A stretch of DNA of 64,000 nt from Streptomyces gobiensis (lineage in GTDB: Bacteria; Actinomycetota; Actinomycetes; Streptomycetales; Streptomycetaceae): positions 1,364,001-1,428,000 of the forward strand of contig NZ_CP086120.1 in assembly GCF_021216675.1 (NCBI RefSeq), written 5' to 3'. The notes below the pieces were generated by a model. The model was given only the letters and a program-made list of their open reading frames with translations. It did not search any database and was not told the origin of the DNA. The position numbers and the translations under genes were made by a program. Of this stretch, positions 16,517 through 27,693 are shown piece after piece (position 1 is the stretch's first letter; every line of letters starts with the position of its first letter).

Positions 16517-17962
16517 TCACTTGAATGGGTCGAAGTCGTCGTAGGCCTCCTGGGCCTCGTCCGCACGCTCCGCCTCGCGGTCCCGGCGGCGCTGGGCGGC
16601 CGGGCGGGGGGCCTCCATACGGTGGTCCTCGCCACGGCGGCCGAGCATCTCGGCGCCCGCCGCCATCGTGGGCTCCCAGTCGAAGACAACGGCGTCTTCG
16701 TCGCTGCCGATGGCCACGCCATCGCCCTCCCGGGCCCCGGCCTTCACCAGCTCCTCTTCGACACCGAGGCGGCTGAGCCGGTCGGCGAGATAACCCACGG
16801 CCTCGTCGTTGTTGAAGTCGGTCTGCCGCACCCAGCGCTCCGGCTTCTCGCCACGGACCCGGAACAGCCCCTCGGCCTCCTTGGTGACCGTGAAGCCCGC
16901 CTCATCGACGGCCTTGGGCCGGATGATGATCCGGGTAGCCTCGTCCTTGGGCTTGGCCGCCCGCGCCTCTTCCACGATCTTGGCGAGAGCGAAGGAGAGC
17001 TCCTTGAGGCCCTGCCGGGAGACGGCGGAGACCTCGAAGACCTGGTATCCGCGGGCCGCCAGATCGGGCCGGACCATATCGGCCAGCTCCTGGCCATCGG
17101 GGATGTCGACCTTGTTGAGGACGACCAGTCGCGGCCGGTTCTCAAGACCGCCGCCGTACTGGGCCAGCTCCTGCTCGATCATGTCGAGGTCAGAGGCCGG
17201 ATCGCGGTCGGACTCCAGGGTCGCGCAGTCCAGGACATGGACGAGCACCGAGCAGCGCTCCACATGCCGCAGGAACTCCAGGCCCAGGCCCTTGCCCTCG
17301 CTGGCGCCCGGGATCAGCCCCGGGACATCCGCGACGGTGTAGACGGTGGAACCGGCCGTCACCACGCCGAGGTTGGGGACGAGGGTGGTGAAGGGGTAGT
17401 CGGCGATCTTCGGCTTGGCGGCCGACAGCACCGAGATCAGCGAGGACTTGCCCGCCGAGGGGTAGCCGACCAGCGCCACATCGGCGACGGTCTTCAGCTC
17501 CAGGACGATATCCCGGTCCTCGCCGGGCTCGCCCAGCAGCGCGAAGCCGGGTGCCTTGCGGCGGGCGGAGGCGAGTGCGGCGTTACCGAGGCCGCCACGG
17601 CCGCCCTGACCGGCGACAAAGGTGGTGCCCTGACCAACGAGGTCGGCGAGGACATCGCCCTTCTTGTCCAGGACGACGGTCCCGTCCGGGACGGGCAGGA
17701 TCAGATCCTGGCCGTTGGCGCCCATCCGGTTGCCGCCCTCACCGGGCTTGCCGTTGGTGGCCTTGCGGTGCGGGCTGTGGTGGTAGTCGAGCAGGGTCGT
17801 CACATCCTGGTCGACCACCAGGATGACGTCGCCGCCACGGCCGCCGTTGCCGCCGTCGGGGCCGCCGAGCGGCTTGAACTTCTCCCGGTGTACGGAGGCG
17901 CAGCCGTGGCCACCGCTACCCGCGGCGATATGCAGCTCGACGCGGTCCACGAAGGTGGTCAT
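16517..17962 (-). CDS. obg: GTPase Obg
   Basis: 481 aa. The glycine-rich Obg fold (residues 1-~160, e.g. [17 protein letters not shown]) is followed by the G domain with P-loop GYPSAGKSS (~168), switch/G3 DVPGLI and G4 NKVD (~285), and a C-terminal OCT domain (~345-420), plus an acidic tail. Obg acts in late 50S assembly and the stringent response, and in Streptomyces it affects differentiation. It follows rplU-rpmA on the same strand, the classical L21-L27-Obg order. GTG/ATG alternatives are not needed: the ATG start matches the family ([11 protein letters not shown]). Confidence 0.98.
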   Translation of the reverse strand: MTTFVDRVELHIAAGSGGHGCASVHREKFKPLGGPDGGNGGRGGDVILVVDQDVTTLLDYHHSPHRKATNGKPGEGGNRMGANGQDLILPVPDGTVVLDKKGDVLADLVGQGTTFVAGQGGRGGLGNAALASARRKAPGFALLGEPGEDRDIVLELKTVADVALVGYPSAGKSSLISVLSAAKPKIADYPFTTLVPNLGVVTAGSTVYTVADVPGLIPGASEGKGLGLEFLRHVERCSVLVHVLDCATLESDRDPASDLDMIEQELAQYGGGLENRPRLVVLNKVDIPDGQELADMVRPDLAARGYQVFEVSAVSRQGLKELSFALAKIVEEARAAKPKDEATRIIIRPKAVDEAGFTVTKEAEGLFRVRGEKPERWVRQTDFNNDEAVGYLADRLSRLGVEEELVKAGAREGDGVAIGSDEDAVVFDWEPTMAAGAEMLGRRGEDHRMEAPRPAAQRRRDREAERADEAQEAYDDFDPFK

Positions 17963-18038
17963 GACGGGTGCCTCCCGGCTGGATCAAGGGGTACGGAGTT
18001 TTCGTTGTCACGGGTTGTCGTTGTGACGGGATAACGCG

Positions 18039-18095
18039 CCGAGGGCGGAGCCGCTTCCCCGTACGGCGCGTACGGGAGAGGCGGTCCGCCCTCGG
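18039..18095 (-). terminator. long hairpin between rpmA and obg
   Basis: CCGAGGGCGGA (18039-18049) pairs with TCCGCCCTCGG (18085-18095), and the inner part pairs further around CCGTACG/CGTACGG. It follows the rpmA stop by ~35 bp on the minus strand and may limit read-through into obg or act as a processing site. Confidence 0.6.
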
Positions 18096-18130
18096 AGATG
18101 GTGCTTGGTTCGTTCCTGCTGGGTGGCTGA

Positions 18131-18388
18131 TTACTCAGCGACCGGAACGATGTTCACGACCTTACGGCCACGGCGGGTGCCGAACTGCACCGCACCGGCG
18201 TCCAGCGCGAACAGTGTGTCGTCGCCGCCACGGCCGACGCCCGCGCCCGGGTGGAAGTGGGTGCCACGCTGGCGGACCAGGATCTCACCGGCGTTGACGA
18301 CCTGACCGCCGAAGCGCTTCACGCCGAGCCGCTGCGCGTTGGAGTCACGACCGTTCCGAGTGGACGATGCGCCCTTCTTGTGTGCCAT
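18131..18388 (-). CDS. rpmA: 50S ribosomal protein L27
   Basis: 85 aa, complete. It starts [16 protein letters not shown] without the cleaved extension found in Firmicutes. The [23 protein letters not shown] core is intact. L27 reaches the peptidyl-transferase centre with its N-terminus. It is 14 bp downstream of rplU, so they form one operon. Confidence 0.99.
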   Translation of the reverse strand: MAHKKGASSTRNGRDSNAQRLGVKRFGGQVVNAGEILVRQRGTHFHPGAGVGRGGDDTLFALDAGAVQFGTRRGRKVVNIVPVAE

Positions 18389-18402
18389 CTCTCCTCAGTC
18401 CC

Positions 18403-18726
18403 TTACTTCTTCGCCGGGGCGGGGATGCCGGTGATCTTCAGCGCGGTGTGCAGCTGACGGTGGCCGATCCGCTTCTTGTAGCCGGTCTTGTTCTTGTACT
18501 TCTGGATGTCAATCTTGGCACCCTTGTGGTGGTCCACGACCTCAGCCTGGACCTTCACGCCGGCCAGCACCCACGGGTCGCTGGTGACGGCCTCGCCGTC
18601 GACGATGAGCAGGGTCGAGAGCTCGACGCTGTCGCCGACCTTGCTGGTGGAAATACGGTCAACCTCGATGACGTCGCCGACAGAAACCTTCTGCTGGCGT
18701 CCGCCGGTGCGCACGATCGCGTACAC
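18403..18726 (-). CDS. rplU: 50S ribosomal protein L21
   Basis: 107 aa with GTG start, beginning [18 protein letters not shown], the standard L21 N-terminus. The conserved [16 protein letters not shown] segment, which contacts 23S rRNA, is near the C-terminus. It is the first gene of rplU-rpmA(-obg). The 240-bp upstream gap carries the RNase E terminator and a 5' leader, with no recognised riboswitch. Confidence 0.99.
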   Translation of the reverse strand: MYAIVRTGGRQQKVSVGDVIEVDRISTSKVGDSVELSTLLIVDGEAVTSDPWVLAGVKVQAEVVDHHKGAKIDIQKYKNKTGYKKRIGHRQLHTALKITGIPAPAKK

Positions 18727-18923
18727 GCGGAACTCTCTCTCGCTCGTAGCTGGACTCCTGATGCCAGCCGCTCAGCGTGGACCGGAGTCCACGGCGATCC
18801 AATTGGATTGAGCGGCCTCTCCCCGCCACGGGGGCCGGGAGGGATTTGCTCAGGAGTACGGCGTCTCCATCGACACGCCGACGGTCAAGGTTACGGGGCC
18901 TTGACCAGGGGGTCAAACCAGGT

Positions 18924-18963
18924 ACCGGGGCTCCGGATGGCCATTCGCCGCCGGAGCCCCGGT
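18924..18963 (-). terminator. RNase E terminator
   Basis: ACCGGGGCTCCGG (18924-18936) pairs perfectly with CCGGAGCCCCGGT (18951-18963), 13 bp, starting 4 bp after the end of the RNase E frame. A second small hairpin, TTGACC-AGGG-GGTCAA, follows at 18901-18916. Confidence 0.8.
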
Positions 18964-18967
18964 CCGG

Positions 18968-21900
18968 TCACTCCTCGGCCGAAGCTGAGACGGAGGGCTG
19001 CGTCTGCTGCTCCGCCGCCGCGGTCTTCTTGGCCGCCTTCTTCTCGGCGGCCTTCTTGGCCGTGGTCTTCTTCGCGGCCGTCTTCTTGGCCGTGGTCTTC
19101 TTCGCAGCGGTCTTCTCGCCCGTGGCCTTCTCGGCCGCGGCCTTCTCGCCAGCGGCCTTCTTGGCTGCCGTCTTCTTGGCTGCCGTCTGCTTCGCCGGGG
19201 CCTTCTTGGCCGTCTTACGGGCCGCCTTCTTCGCCGGGGCGGCCTCCTCGACGGCCTCCTCGGCGGCCGGTACGACGATCGCCGCTGCTTCGGATCCCGC
19301 AGGTGCGGAGACCCTGCGGGCCGCCCGGCGGCGGGGCCGTACCGGGGCGGCGGCCGCGGCGGGAGCCTCGGCGACCGGCTCCGGCACGGCGACCGGCTCC
19401 ACATCGCGCTCCGCCGGGGTGACCACAGTGACAGCGGCCTCCTCCAACGACTCCGCCGCCTTCGGCGGCCCGGCAGGAGCGGACGCCTTACGGCTGGCCC
19501 GGCGCGGGGCACGCGGCTGCGGCTCAGCAACCGGCTCCGGCTCCGGCACCACGACCGGCTCCTCCTCAGCCCGCTCCGCCGGGGAAACCACGGTGACCGT
19601 GGCCTCCTCCGACGCCGCCGGCGGCCCAGCGGGGACGGACACCTTACGGCTGACCCGGCGCCGGGCACGCGGCTGCGGCTCAGCAACCGGCTCCGGCTCC
19701 GGCACCACGACCGGCTCCTCCTCAGCCCGCTCCGCCGGGGAAACCACAGTGACCGCAGCCTCCTCCGACGCCGCCGGCGGCCCGGCCGGTGCCGACGCCT
19801 TACGGCTCACCCGACGGCGACGTGACCGTACGGGCTCCGCTGGTTCCACGGGCTGTACGGGCTCGGTGACCGGCTCCGCGACCGGCTCGGTGACGGCCGC
19901 GACCGGCTCCTCCTCGGCCGCCTTCGGCGCACCCGCGGGGGCGGTCGCCTTGCGGCTCACGCGGCGGCGGCCACGGCGGCCGTCCGGGCGGGCCGCCGCC
20001 TCCGCCTCGGCGATGCTGCTGTACAGCTCCTCGTCCGGGACGAACTCCGGCTCCGGAAGCGCCTTCGGCTCCGCCACCTCGGCCGCGACCTCAGCCGGCG
20101 TCTCCACCGCTACGGCCTCCGGCTCCGGCTGCGCGGCGCCCTTGCCCTTCTTCTTGGCCCGCTTGCCGCCGCCGGCGACAGCAGCCTGTGCCTGCTCCAT
20201 ATGGACGATGACGCCCCGGCCGTTGCACTGCACACAGGACTCGGAGAAGGACTCCAGCAGTCCCTGGCCGACCCGCTTACGGGTCATCTGCACCAGGCCC
20301 AGCGAGGTGACCTCGGCGACCTGATGCTTCGTACGGTCCCGGCCCAGGCACTCCAGCAGGCGGCGCAGCACCAGATCCCGGTTGGACTCCAGCACCATGT
20401 CGATGAAGTCGATCACGATGATGCCGCCGAGGTCACGCAGCCGCAGCTGGCGCACGATCTCCTCGGCCGCCTCCAGGTTGTTCCTGGTGACCGTCTCCTC
20501 CAGATTGCCGCCCTGGCCGGTGAACTTTCCGGTGTTGACGTCGACGACGATCATCGCTTCGGTCCGGTCGATCACCAGCGAGCCTCCGCTGGGCAGCCAG
20601 ACCTTGCGGTCCAGTGCCTTCATCAGCTGCTCGTCGATCCGGTAGGTGGCGAAGACATCGACCTCCGATGTCCACTTCTGCAGCCGGTCGGTGAGGTCCG
20701 GCGCGACATGCGCAACATAGCCGTGGATGGTGTCCCAGGCCTCGCCACCGCTGACGACGACCTTGGAGAAGTCCTCGTTGAAGATGTCGCGGACGACCCG
20801 GACGGTCATGTCCGGCTCGCCGTACAGCAGCGTCGGGGCGTTGCCCTTCTGCGCCTTCTTCTGGATGTCCTCCCACTGCGCCTGCAGCCGCTGGACATCC
20901 CGGGCGAGCTCTTCCTCGCTGGCGCCCTCCGCGGCGGTGCGCACGATCACGCCCGCGTCCTCGGGGACGACCTTCTTGAGGATCTGCTTCAGGCGGGCCC
21001 GCTCGGTGTCCGGAAGCTTACGGCTGATGCCGGTCATCGAGCCCTCGGGCACATAGACCAGGTAGCGGCCGGGGAGGGAGACCTGGCTGGTCAGCCGGGC
21101 GCCCTTGTGGCCCATCGGGTCCTTGGTGACCTGGACCAGCACGGACTGGCCGGACTTCAGCGCGGTTTCGATCCGGCGTGGGCCATTGGCCATGCCGAGC
21201 GCCTCGAAGTTGACCTCACCGGCGTAGAGCACGGCGTTGCGGCCCTTGCCGATATCGACGAAGGCGGCCTCCATCGACGGCAGGACGTTCTGGACCTTGC
21301 CCAGGTAGACATTGCCGACGTATGAGGTCGACTCCTCCTTGTTGACGAAGTGCTCGACGAGGACGTCGTCCTCCAGCACACCGATCTGGGTACGGTCGCC
21401 GTTCTGCCGGACGATCATCTCCCGCTTGACCGCCTCGCGGCGAGCCAGGAACTCCGCCTCGGTGATGATCGGCACCCGGCGGCGGCCCTGCTCCCGGCCC
21501 TCCCGGCGGCGCTGCTTCTTGGCCTCAAGGCGGGTGGAGCCCCTGATGGACTGCACCTCGTCCGAGGGCTCTTCCTTCTTCTTCCGCGGCTCGCGGACCT
21601 TGACGACCGTACGCTCCGGATCGTCGCCGTTCTCAGCCACGGTGGTCTCACCGTCGCCGTTGCGGCGGCGGCGACGGCGGCGCCGACGGGAGCTGCTGGT
21701 CGAGGCGGCGGCTGCCTCCTCCTCGGACTCCTCCTCGGCGGACGGCTCCTCGGCGCGTTCATCGGCACGCTCTTCGGTACCGGTGGACTCGGCGGAACCC
21801 TGCTGGTCACCGCCGTCCTCAGCGGACTCACCGCGGCGACGGCGACGGCCGCCCCGGCGACGGCGGCGCGCGGGGCGCTCATCGCTGTCCTCGGCGTCCT

Positions 21901-22771
21901 CGCCCTCGCCGGTGACCTCCGCGGCGGCCGCCATCTCGGGGGTCTCAACGACCGGCTCCACATCGGGGCGACGGCGGCGGCGACGCGCGGGCTGCTCCGT
22001 GAGCTCCTCGGGCGCCTCCTCCTCCGCCTCCCCCGCCTCGGCCGCGGCGGCCGCTGCGGCTGCCGCGCTCTGCGGGGTCTGGAACGTCGGCTCGGTGAAG
22101 ACCGGCGGCTGGAACAGCGCGGTCGGCGCACCGGCCCGCTTGCGTCCGGGCTGCGGCTCGGGAGCGGCCTCGGACGGCTCCGGGGTGGGCTGCTCCGCGG
22201 TCTTACGGGTGGTGCGGCGGCGCGCGCGAGCGGGCTTCGCGGGCTCGGCGGGCTCCGCTTCCGCCGGGGTCCCGGCGGGCTCAGCGGCCTCAGAGGCCTG
22301 CACGGCCTCGGGGGCCTGCACCGCCTCGGGGGTCTGCGGGGTGTCCTCGGGTGCGGCGGCCTTACGGGTGGCCCGACGGCGGGCGCGAGCGGGCTTCACG
22401 GGCTCCTCGGTGGGGGCGGCCACCTCGCTGGGGGCGGCCACCTCGGTGGGGGCGGCAGCCTCGGTGGGGGCGGCAGCCTCGGTGGTGGGCTCCGCCGACG
22501 CCTCGGCCGGAGCCGGGGCAGCCGTCTTACGGGTCGCCCGACGGCGGGCGCGGGCGGGCTTCACCGGCTCCTCGGCAGCCGTCGTCGGCTCCGGGCCCGG
22601 GTTGGCAGCGGAGACAGGGGCGGGGTCCTCGGACGCCGCCGGGGTGGGCGACTCGGCCGGGGGGCCGGCCGGCCGGGACGCGGCACGGCGCCGACGACGG
22701 GTCGGCAGGGTGTCGCTGGGACTGTTGTTCTCGGCGCTCTCCGCGGCTGCGGATTCGATCGGCTCGAGCAT
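18968..22771 (-). CDS. rne: ribonuclease E/G family endoribonuclease
   Basis: 1267 aa. The catalytic core occupies roughly residues 440-870: an S1 RNA-binding domain (EDDVLVEHFVNKEESTSYVG), the DNase I-like active site with VVDVNTGKFTG and IVIDFIDM carrying the metal-binding aspartates, and the zinc-link CVQCNGRG. Both arms are long and disordered. The N-terminal arm is rich in repeated RARRRATRK blocks among Ala/Glu/Pro, and the C-terminal arm ends in Lys/Ala repeats (KKTAAKK) like a histone tail. These arms typically bind RNA and scaffold partners such as PNPase. It starts mRNA decay and rRNA processing. It is located upstream of rplU-rpmA, as in other streptomycetes. Confidence 0.96.
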   Translation of the reverse strand: MLEPIESAAAESAENNSPSDTLPTRRRRRAASRPAGPPAESPTPAASEDPAPVSAANPGPEPTTAAEEPVKPARARRRATRKTAAPAPAEASAEPTTEAAAPTEAAAPTEVAAPSEVAAPTEEPVKPARARRRATRKAAAPEDTPQTPEAVQAPEAVQASEAAEPAGTPAEAEPAEPAKPARARRRTTRKTAEQPTPEPSEAAPEPQPGRKRAGAPTALFQPPVFTEPTFQTPQSAAAAAAAAAEAGEAEEEAPEELTEQPARRRRRRPDVEPVVETPEMAAAAEVTGEGEDAEDSDERPARRRRRGGRRRRRGESAEDGGDQQGSAESTGTEERADERAEEPSAEEESEEEAAAASTSSSRRRRRRRRRNGDGETTVAENGDDPERTVVKVREPRKKKEEPSDEVQSIRGSTRLEAKKQRRREGREQGRRRVPIITEAEFLARREAVKREMIVRQNGDRTQIGVLEDDVLVEHFVNKEESTSYVGNVYLGKVQNVLPSMEAAFVDIGKGRNAVLYAGEVNFEALGMANGPRRIETALKSGQSVLVQVTKDPMGHKGARLTSQVSLPGRYLVYVPEGSMTGISRKLPDTERARLKQILKKVVPEDAGVIVRTAAEGASEEELARDVQRLQAQWEDIQKKAQKGNAPTLLYGEPDMTVRVVRDIFNEDFSKVVVSGGEAWDTIHGYVAHVAPDLTDRLQKWTSEVDVFATYRIDEQLMKALDRKVWLPSGGSLVIDRTEAMIVVDVNTGKFTGQGGNLEETVTRNNLEAAEEIVRQLRLRDLGGIIVIDFIDMVLESNRDLVLRRLLECLGRDRTKHQVAEVTSLGLVQMTRKRVGQGLLESFSESCVQCNGRGVIVHMEQAQAAVAGGGKRAKKKGKGAAQPEPEAVAVETPAEVAAEVAEPKALPEPEFVPDEELYSSIAEAEAAARPDGRRGRRRVSRKATAPAGAPKAAEEEPVAAVTEPVAEPVTEPVQPVEPAEPVRSRRRRVSRKASAPAGPPAASEEAAVTVVSPAERAEEEPVVVPEPEPVAEPQPRARRRVSRKVSVPAGPPAASEEATVTVVSPAERAEEEPVVVPEPEPVAEPQPRAPRRASRKASAPAGPPKAAESLEEAAVTVVTPAERDVEPVAVPEPVAEAPAAAAAPVRPRRRAARRVSAPAGSEAAAIVVPAAEEAVEEAAPAKKAARKTAKKAPAKQTAAKKTAAKKAAGEKAAAEKATGEKTAAKKTTAKKTAAKKTTAKKAAEKKAAKKTAAAEQQTQPSVSASAEE

Positions 22772-23018
22772 GCGGGCGGTTCTCCCGTCACGCTCCCGGG
22801 AGCGGCGCTTATGGGCCTCATCCGACTGTGGCCCGCGTGATGAGTGCGGTACCGCAGTCCGGGGGCTGGGGCGCCGCTCGGGAGCTGTTGTCTCACTCGC
22901 CGGTTCCGTGCCATCCGGCCCGGCTACGGCGAAAGTCTTCTGGTCAATGCGCCTGCCATCCGGCGGTACCCGGGTGGCTCCCTGGTGCCTGGCACGTCGG
23001 CGGCGCTGCGGCGGCGGC

Positions 23019-23807
23019 CTACGCGGCGCCTCCGGGCGCCGTCGCGACGGGGGTTGCGTCGCGGTCGGGCGCCAGCGGGTCGGTCACCGTGCCGGTCTCC
23101 TCATCGAGCGGCCCCTGCGCCAGCCTGGTCACCCCTGGGGGGACCGGCGGCGCCAGGTCGGCCGTAGCTCGGAGACCGGACAGGACGTCGTCGGGTCGTA
23201 CGGCAGGTGTCAGGTGCCGTACTACCAGGCGCAGTATCGCACAGGGAGCGGCCCCGGGCCTATCGGCCCCTGCGGGTACCACCTCCAGTGAGGCCACTGC
23301 GGCCCGGGTGTCAAAGGTGCGCATTCCTTTCTTCGTCTGCCGTCTGACCTCGACATTCTCGGCTTTCAGGAACGTTTGCACGGCCTGCTCCGCGATCTCT
23401 GGCCGCACGCCGTCGAGCCGGAGCTCCCACTGGGATGCCTCCAGCTGATCGGCGAACCCGGAGGTGCGGGCCTCGACCGCGTCGATCACATCAAGCCCGG
23501 TCGGCAGCGACTCATCGAGCAGCTCCCGCAGCATGGCGGGGTCCCGCTGCTCGGTGAGCGCGATCTCCAGATACTCGGCCTCGCTGCCGGTGCCGGTGGG
23601 TGCGGCATTGGCGTAGGAGACCTTGGGGTGCGGCGTAAATCCGGCGGAGTACGCCATGGGCACCTCGGCCCGGCGCAACGCTCGCTCGAAGGCGCGCTGG
23701 AAATCGCGGTGACTGGTGAACCGAAGGCGGCCGCGCTTGGTGTAGCGCAACCGAATGCGCTGCACCGCGGGTGCGGGCGGCGGGCCTACGGGCTGTCGCT
23801 TGCCCAG
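23019..23807 (-). CDS. TIGR03936/DUF2344 radical-SAM-associated protein
   Basis: 262 aa if it starts at CTG 23807, which has AGGAG 8 nt before it and gives GKRQP at the N-terminus; GTG 23765 (14 residues later) is the main alternative and lacks a clear ribosome site. The conserved core runs from IRLRYTKRGRLRFTSHRDF through AYSAGFTPHPKVSYANAAP, with an Ala/Pro-rich tail. The family is nearly always beside or fused to the radical SAM protein TIGR03960, as here (152 bp downstream of it). Function is not established; a tRNA- or ribosome-related modification is only suggested by context. Confidence 0.85.
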   Translation of the reverse strand: MGKRQPVGPPPAPAVQRIRLRYTKRGRLRFTSHRDFQRAFERALRRAEVPMAYSAGFTPHPKVSYANAAPTGTGSEAEYLEIALTEQRDPAMLRELLDESLPTGLDVIDAVEARTSGFADQLEASQWELRLDGVRPEIAEQAVQTFLKAENVEVRRQTKKGMRTFDTRAAVASLEVVPAGADRPGAAPCAILRLVVRHLTPAVRPDDVLSGLRATADLAPPVPPGVTRLAQGPLDEETGTVTDPLAPDRDATPVATAPGGAA

Positions 23808-23959
23808 GGGTCCTTCTCCTTGTCGCAGGGCGGCGTGGGGGGCCACCCTGATCGAACACTGGCGGCCGGTACCTGCCCGGCCTCCTTCCAGCGTACTTGC
23901 TGGCAGCCCGCCCGCTTCCCGGGTGCCGGGGGCTTCCCCTGTCCCGCAGCGCGGCTGGG

Positions 23960-25885
23960 TTACTTGACTACCGTCAGGGGGAGCAGTTTCTTGCCGGTCG
24001 GGCCGATCTGGATCTCCGTGTCCATCTGCGGGCAGACCCCGCAGTCGAAGCACGGCGTCCAGCGGCAGTCCTCGACCTCGGTCTCGTCCAGCGCGTCCTG
24101 CCAGTCCTCCCAGAGCCAGTCCTTGTCGAGCCCGGAGTCCAGGTGGTCCCAGGGCAGGACCTCCTCATAGGTCCGCTCACGTGTCGTGTACCAGCCGACA
24201 TCGACCCCGTACGCGGGCAGTGTCCTCTCGGCGCACCGCATCCACAGGTCGTAGGAGAAGTGCTCACGCCAGCCGTCGAAGCGGCCGCCCGACTCATAGA
24301 CGGCGCGGATCACATCGCCGATCCGGCGGTCGCCGCGGGAGAGCAGGCCCTCGACGATGCCGGGCTTGCCGTCGTGATAGCGGAAGCCGATGGAACGGCC
24401 GTACTTCTTGTCAGCGCGGATCTTGTCGCGGAGCTTCCCCAGCCGGGCGTCGGTCTCCTCGGCGGACAGCTGCGGCGCCCACTGGAAGGGGGTGTGCGGC
24501 TTGGGCACAAACCCGCCGATGGAGACCGTGCAGCGGATGTCGTTGGAGCCCGACACCTCACGGCCCTTGGCGATCACGTTGACCGCCATATCGCCGATCT
24601 GCAGCACGTCGTCATCGGTCTCGGTCGGCAGACCGCACATGAAGTAGAGCTTCACCTGCCGCCAGCCGTTGCCATAGGCGGTGGCGACGGTCCGGATGAG
24701 ATCTTCCTCCGAGACCATCTTGTTGATGACCTTGCGGATGCGTTCCGACCCGCCCTCGGGGGCGAATGTCAGACCTGAGCGACGGCCGTTGCGGGTGAGC
24801 TCATTGGCCAGGTCGATATTGAAGGCGTCGACCCGGGTGGAGGGGAGGGACAGGCCGACCTTGTCCTCCTCGTAGCGGTCCGCGAGGCCCTTGGCGATAT
24901 CGCCGATCTCGCTGTGGTCCGCGGAGGAGAGGGAGAGCAGCCCGACCTCCTCGAAGCCGGTGTTCTTCAGGCCCTTGTCGACCATCTCGCCGATGCCGGT
25001 GATGGAGCGCTCCCGCACCGGGCGGGTGATCATGCCCGCCTGGCAGAAGCGACAGCCACGGGTGCAGCCACGGAAGATCTCCACGGACATCCGCTCGTGC
25101 ACGGTCTCGGCCAGCGGGACCAGCGGCTGCTTGGGGTAGGGCCACTCGTCGAGGTCCATCACGGTGTGCTTGGAGACCCGCCACGGCACGCCCGACCGGT
25201 TCGGCACCACCCGGGAGATCCGGCCGTCGGGCAGATACTCCACGTCGTAGAACCTGGGAACGTACACGCCACCGGTCTTGGCGAGGCGCAGCAGCAGCTC
25301 ATCGCGGCCGCCGGGGCGGTCCTCCTGCTTCCAGGCACGGATGATCTCAGTGATCTCCAGAACGGCCTGTTCACCGTCGCCGATCACGGCGCAGTCGATG
25401 AAGTCGGCGATCGGCTCCGGGTTGAAGGCGGCGTGGCCGCCGGCCAGGATGATCGGGTGCTCCACGGTGCGGTCCTTGGCCTCCAGCGGGATGCCGGACA
25501 GGTCCAGGGCCGTGAGCAGGTTCGTATAGCCCAGCTCGGTGGAGAAGGAGACACCGAGCACATCGAAGGCGCCGACCGGGCGGTGTGAGTCGACCGTGAA
25601 CTGGGGAACCTGGTGCTTGCGCATCAGCTCCTCAAGGTCCGGCCAGACGCTGTAGGTGCGCTCGGCGAGGACGCCCTCCTGTTCGTTGAGCACCTCGTAG
25701 AGGATCATGACGCCCTGGTTGGGCAGGCCGACCTCATAGGCGTCCGGATACATCAGCGCCCAGCGGACATCGCAGGCATCCCACGGTTTCGCGGTGGAGT
25801 TGAGCTCTCCGCCGACATACTGGATCGGCTTCTGGACATGCGGGAGGAGGGCCTCCAGGCGCGGGAAGACCGACTCGACAGACAT
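23960..25885 (-). CDS. TIGR03960 B12-binding-type radical SAM protein
   Basis: 641 aa. The N-terminal half resembles a cobalamin-binding region (LMYPDAYEVGLPNQGVMILY; ILAGGHAAFNPEPIADF). The radical SAM barrel carries the cluster motif CxxxCxxC in FRGCTRGCRFCQAGM (residues ~285-299). A C-terminal part includes DCRWTPCFDCGVCPQMD, with extra cysteines that might bind metal. The enzyme would cleave S-adenosylmethionine to make radicals; the substrate is unknown. It belongs to the - strand mre-to-RNase E run, with 83 bp to the CYTH-CHAD gene upstream. Confidence 0.9.
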   Translation of the reverse strand: MSVESVFPRLEALLPHVQKPIQYVGGELNSTAKPWDACDVRWALMYPDAYEVGLPNQGVMILYEVLNEQEGVLAERTYSVWPDLEELMRKHQVPQFTVDSHRPVGAFDVLGVSFSTELGYTNLLTALDLSGIPLEAKDRTVEHPIILAGGHAAFNPEPIADFIDCAVIGDGEQAVLEITEIIRAWKQEDRPGGRDELLLRLAKTGGVYVPRFYDVEYLPDGRISRVVPNRSGVPWRVSKHTVMDLDEWPYPKQPLVPLAETVHERMSVEIFRGCTRGCRFCQAGMITRPVRERSITGIGEMVDKGLKNTGFEEVGLLSLSSADHSEIGDIAKGLADRYEEDKVGLSLPSTRVDAFNIDLANELTRNGRRSGLTFAPEGGSERIRKVINKMVSEEDLIRTVATAYGNGWRQVKLYFMCGLPTETDDDVLQIGDMAVNVIAKGREVSGSNDIRCTVSIGGFVPKPHTPFQWAPQLSAEETDARLGKLRDKIRADKKYGRSIGFRYHDGKPGIVEGLLSRGDRRIGDVIRAVYESGGRFDGWREHFSYDLWMRCAERTLPAYGVDVGWYTTRERTYEEVLPWDHLDSGLDKDWLWEDWQDALDETEVEDCRWTPCFDCGVCPQMDTEIQIGPTGKKLLPLTVVK

Positions 25886-25968
25886 GGATAGTCCTTGGAT
25901 GCGGGGGCTTGCGGGTCTGCTGTACGAAGGTGACCATCCAGCCTAACCGGTCCAGCGCTACCGGGCCG

Positions 25969-27615
<1,647 letters not shown>

Positions 27616-27693
27616 GACTGGAACGTAGTATCGACCTCTGTCGCCCGCAATACCGCTCCTGCCGTTCCTCCCGTTCCTGCCGTCGCGCCCGCC

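Noticed and set aside
18777..23448. Several long + strand frames opposite RNase E
   Set aside because: They are mirror frames of the Ala/Glu/Arg-rich arms and have only low-complexity composition.
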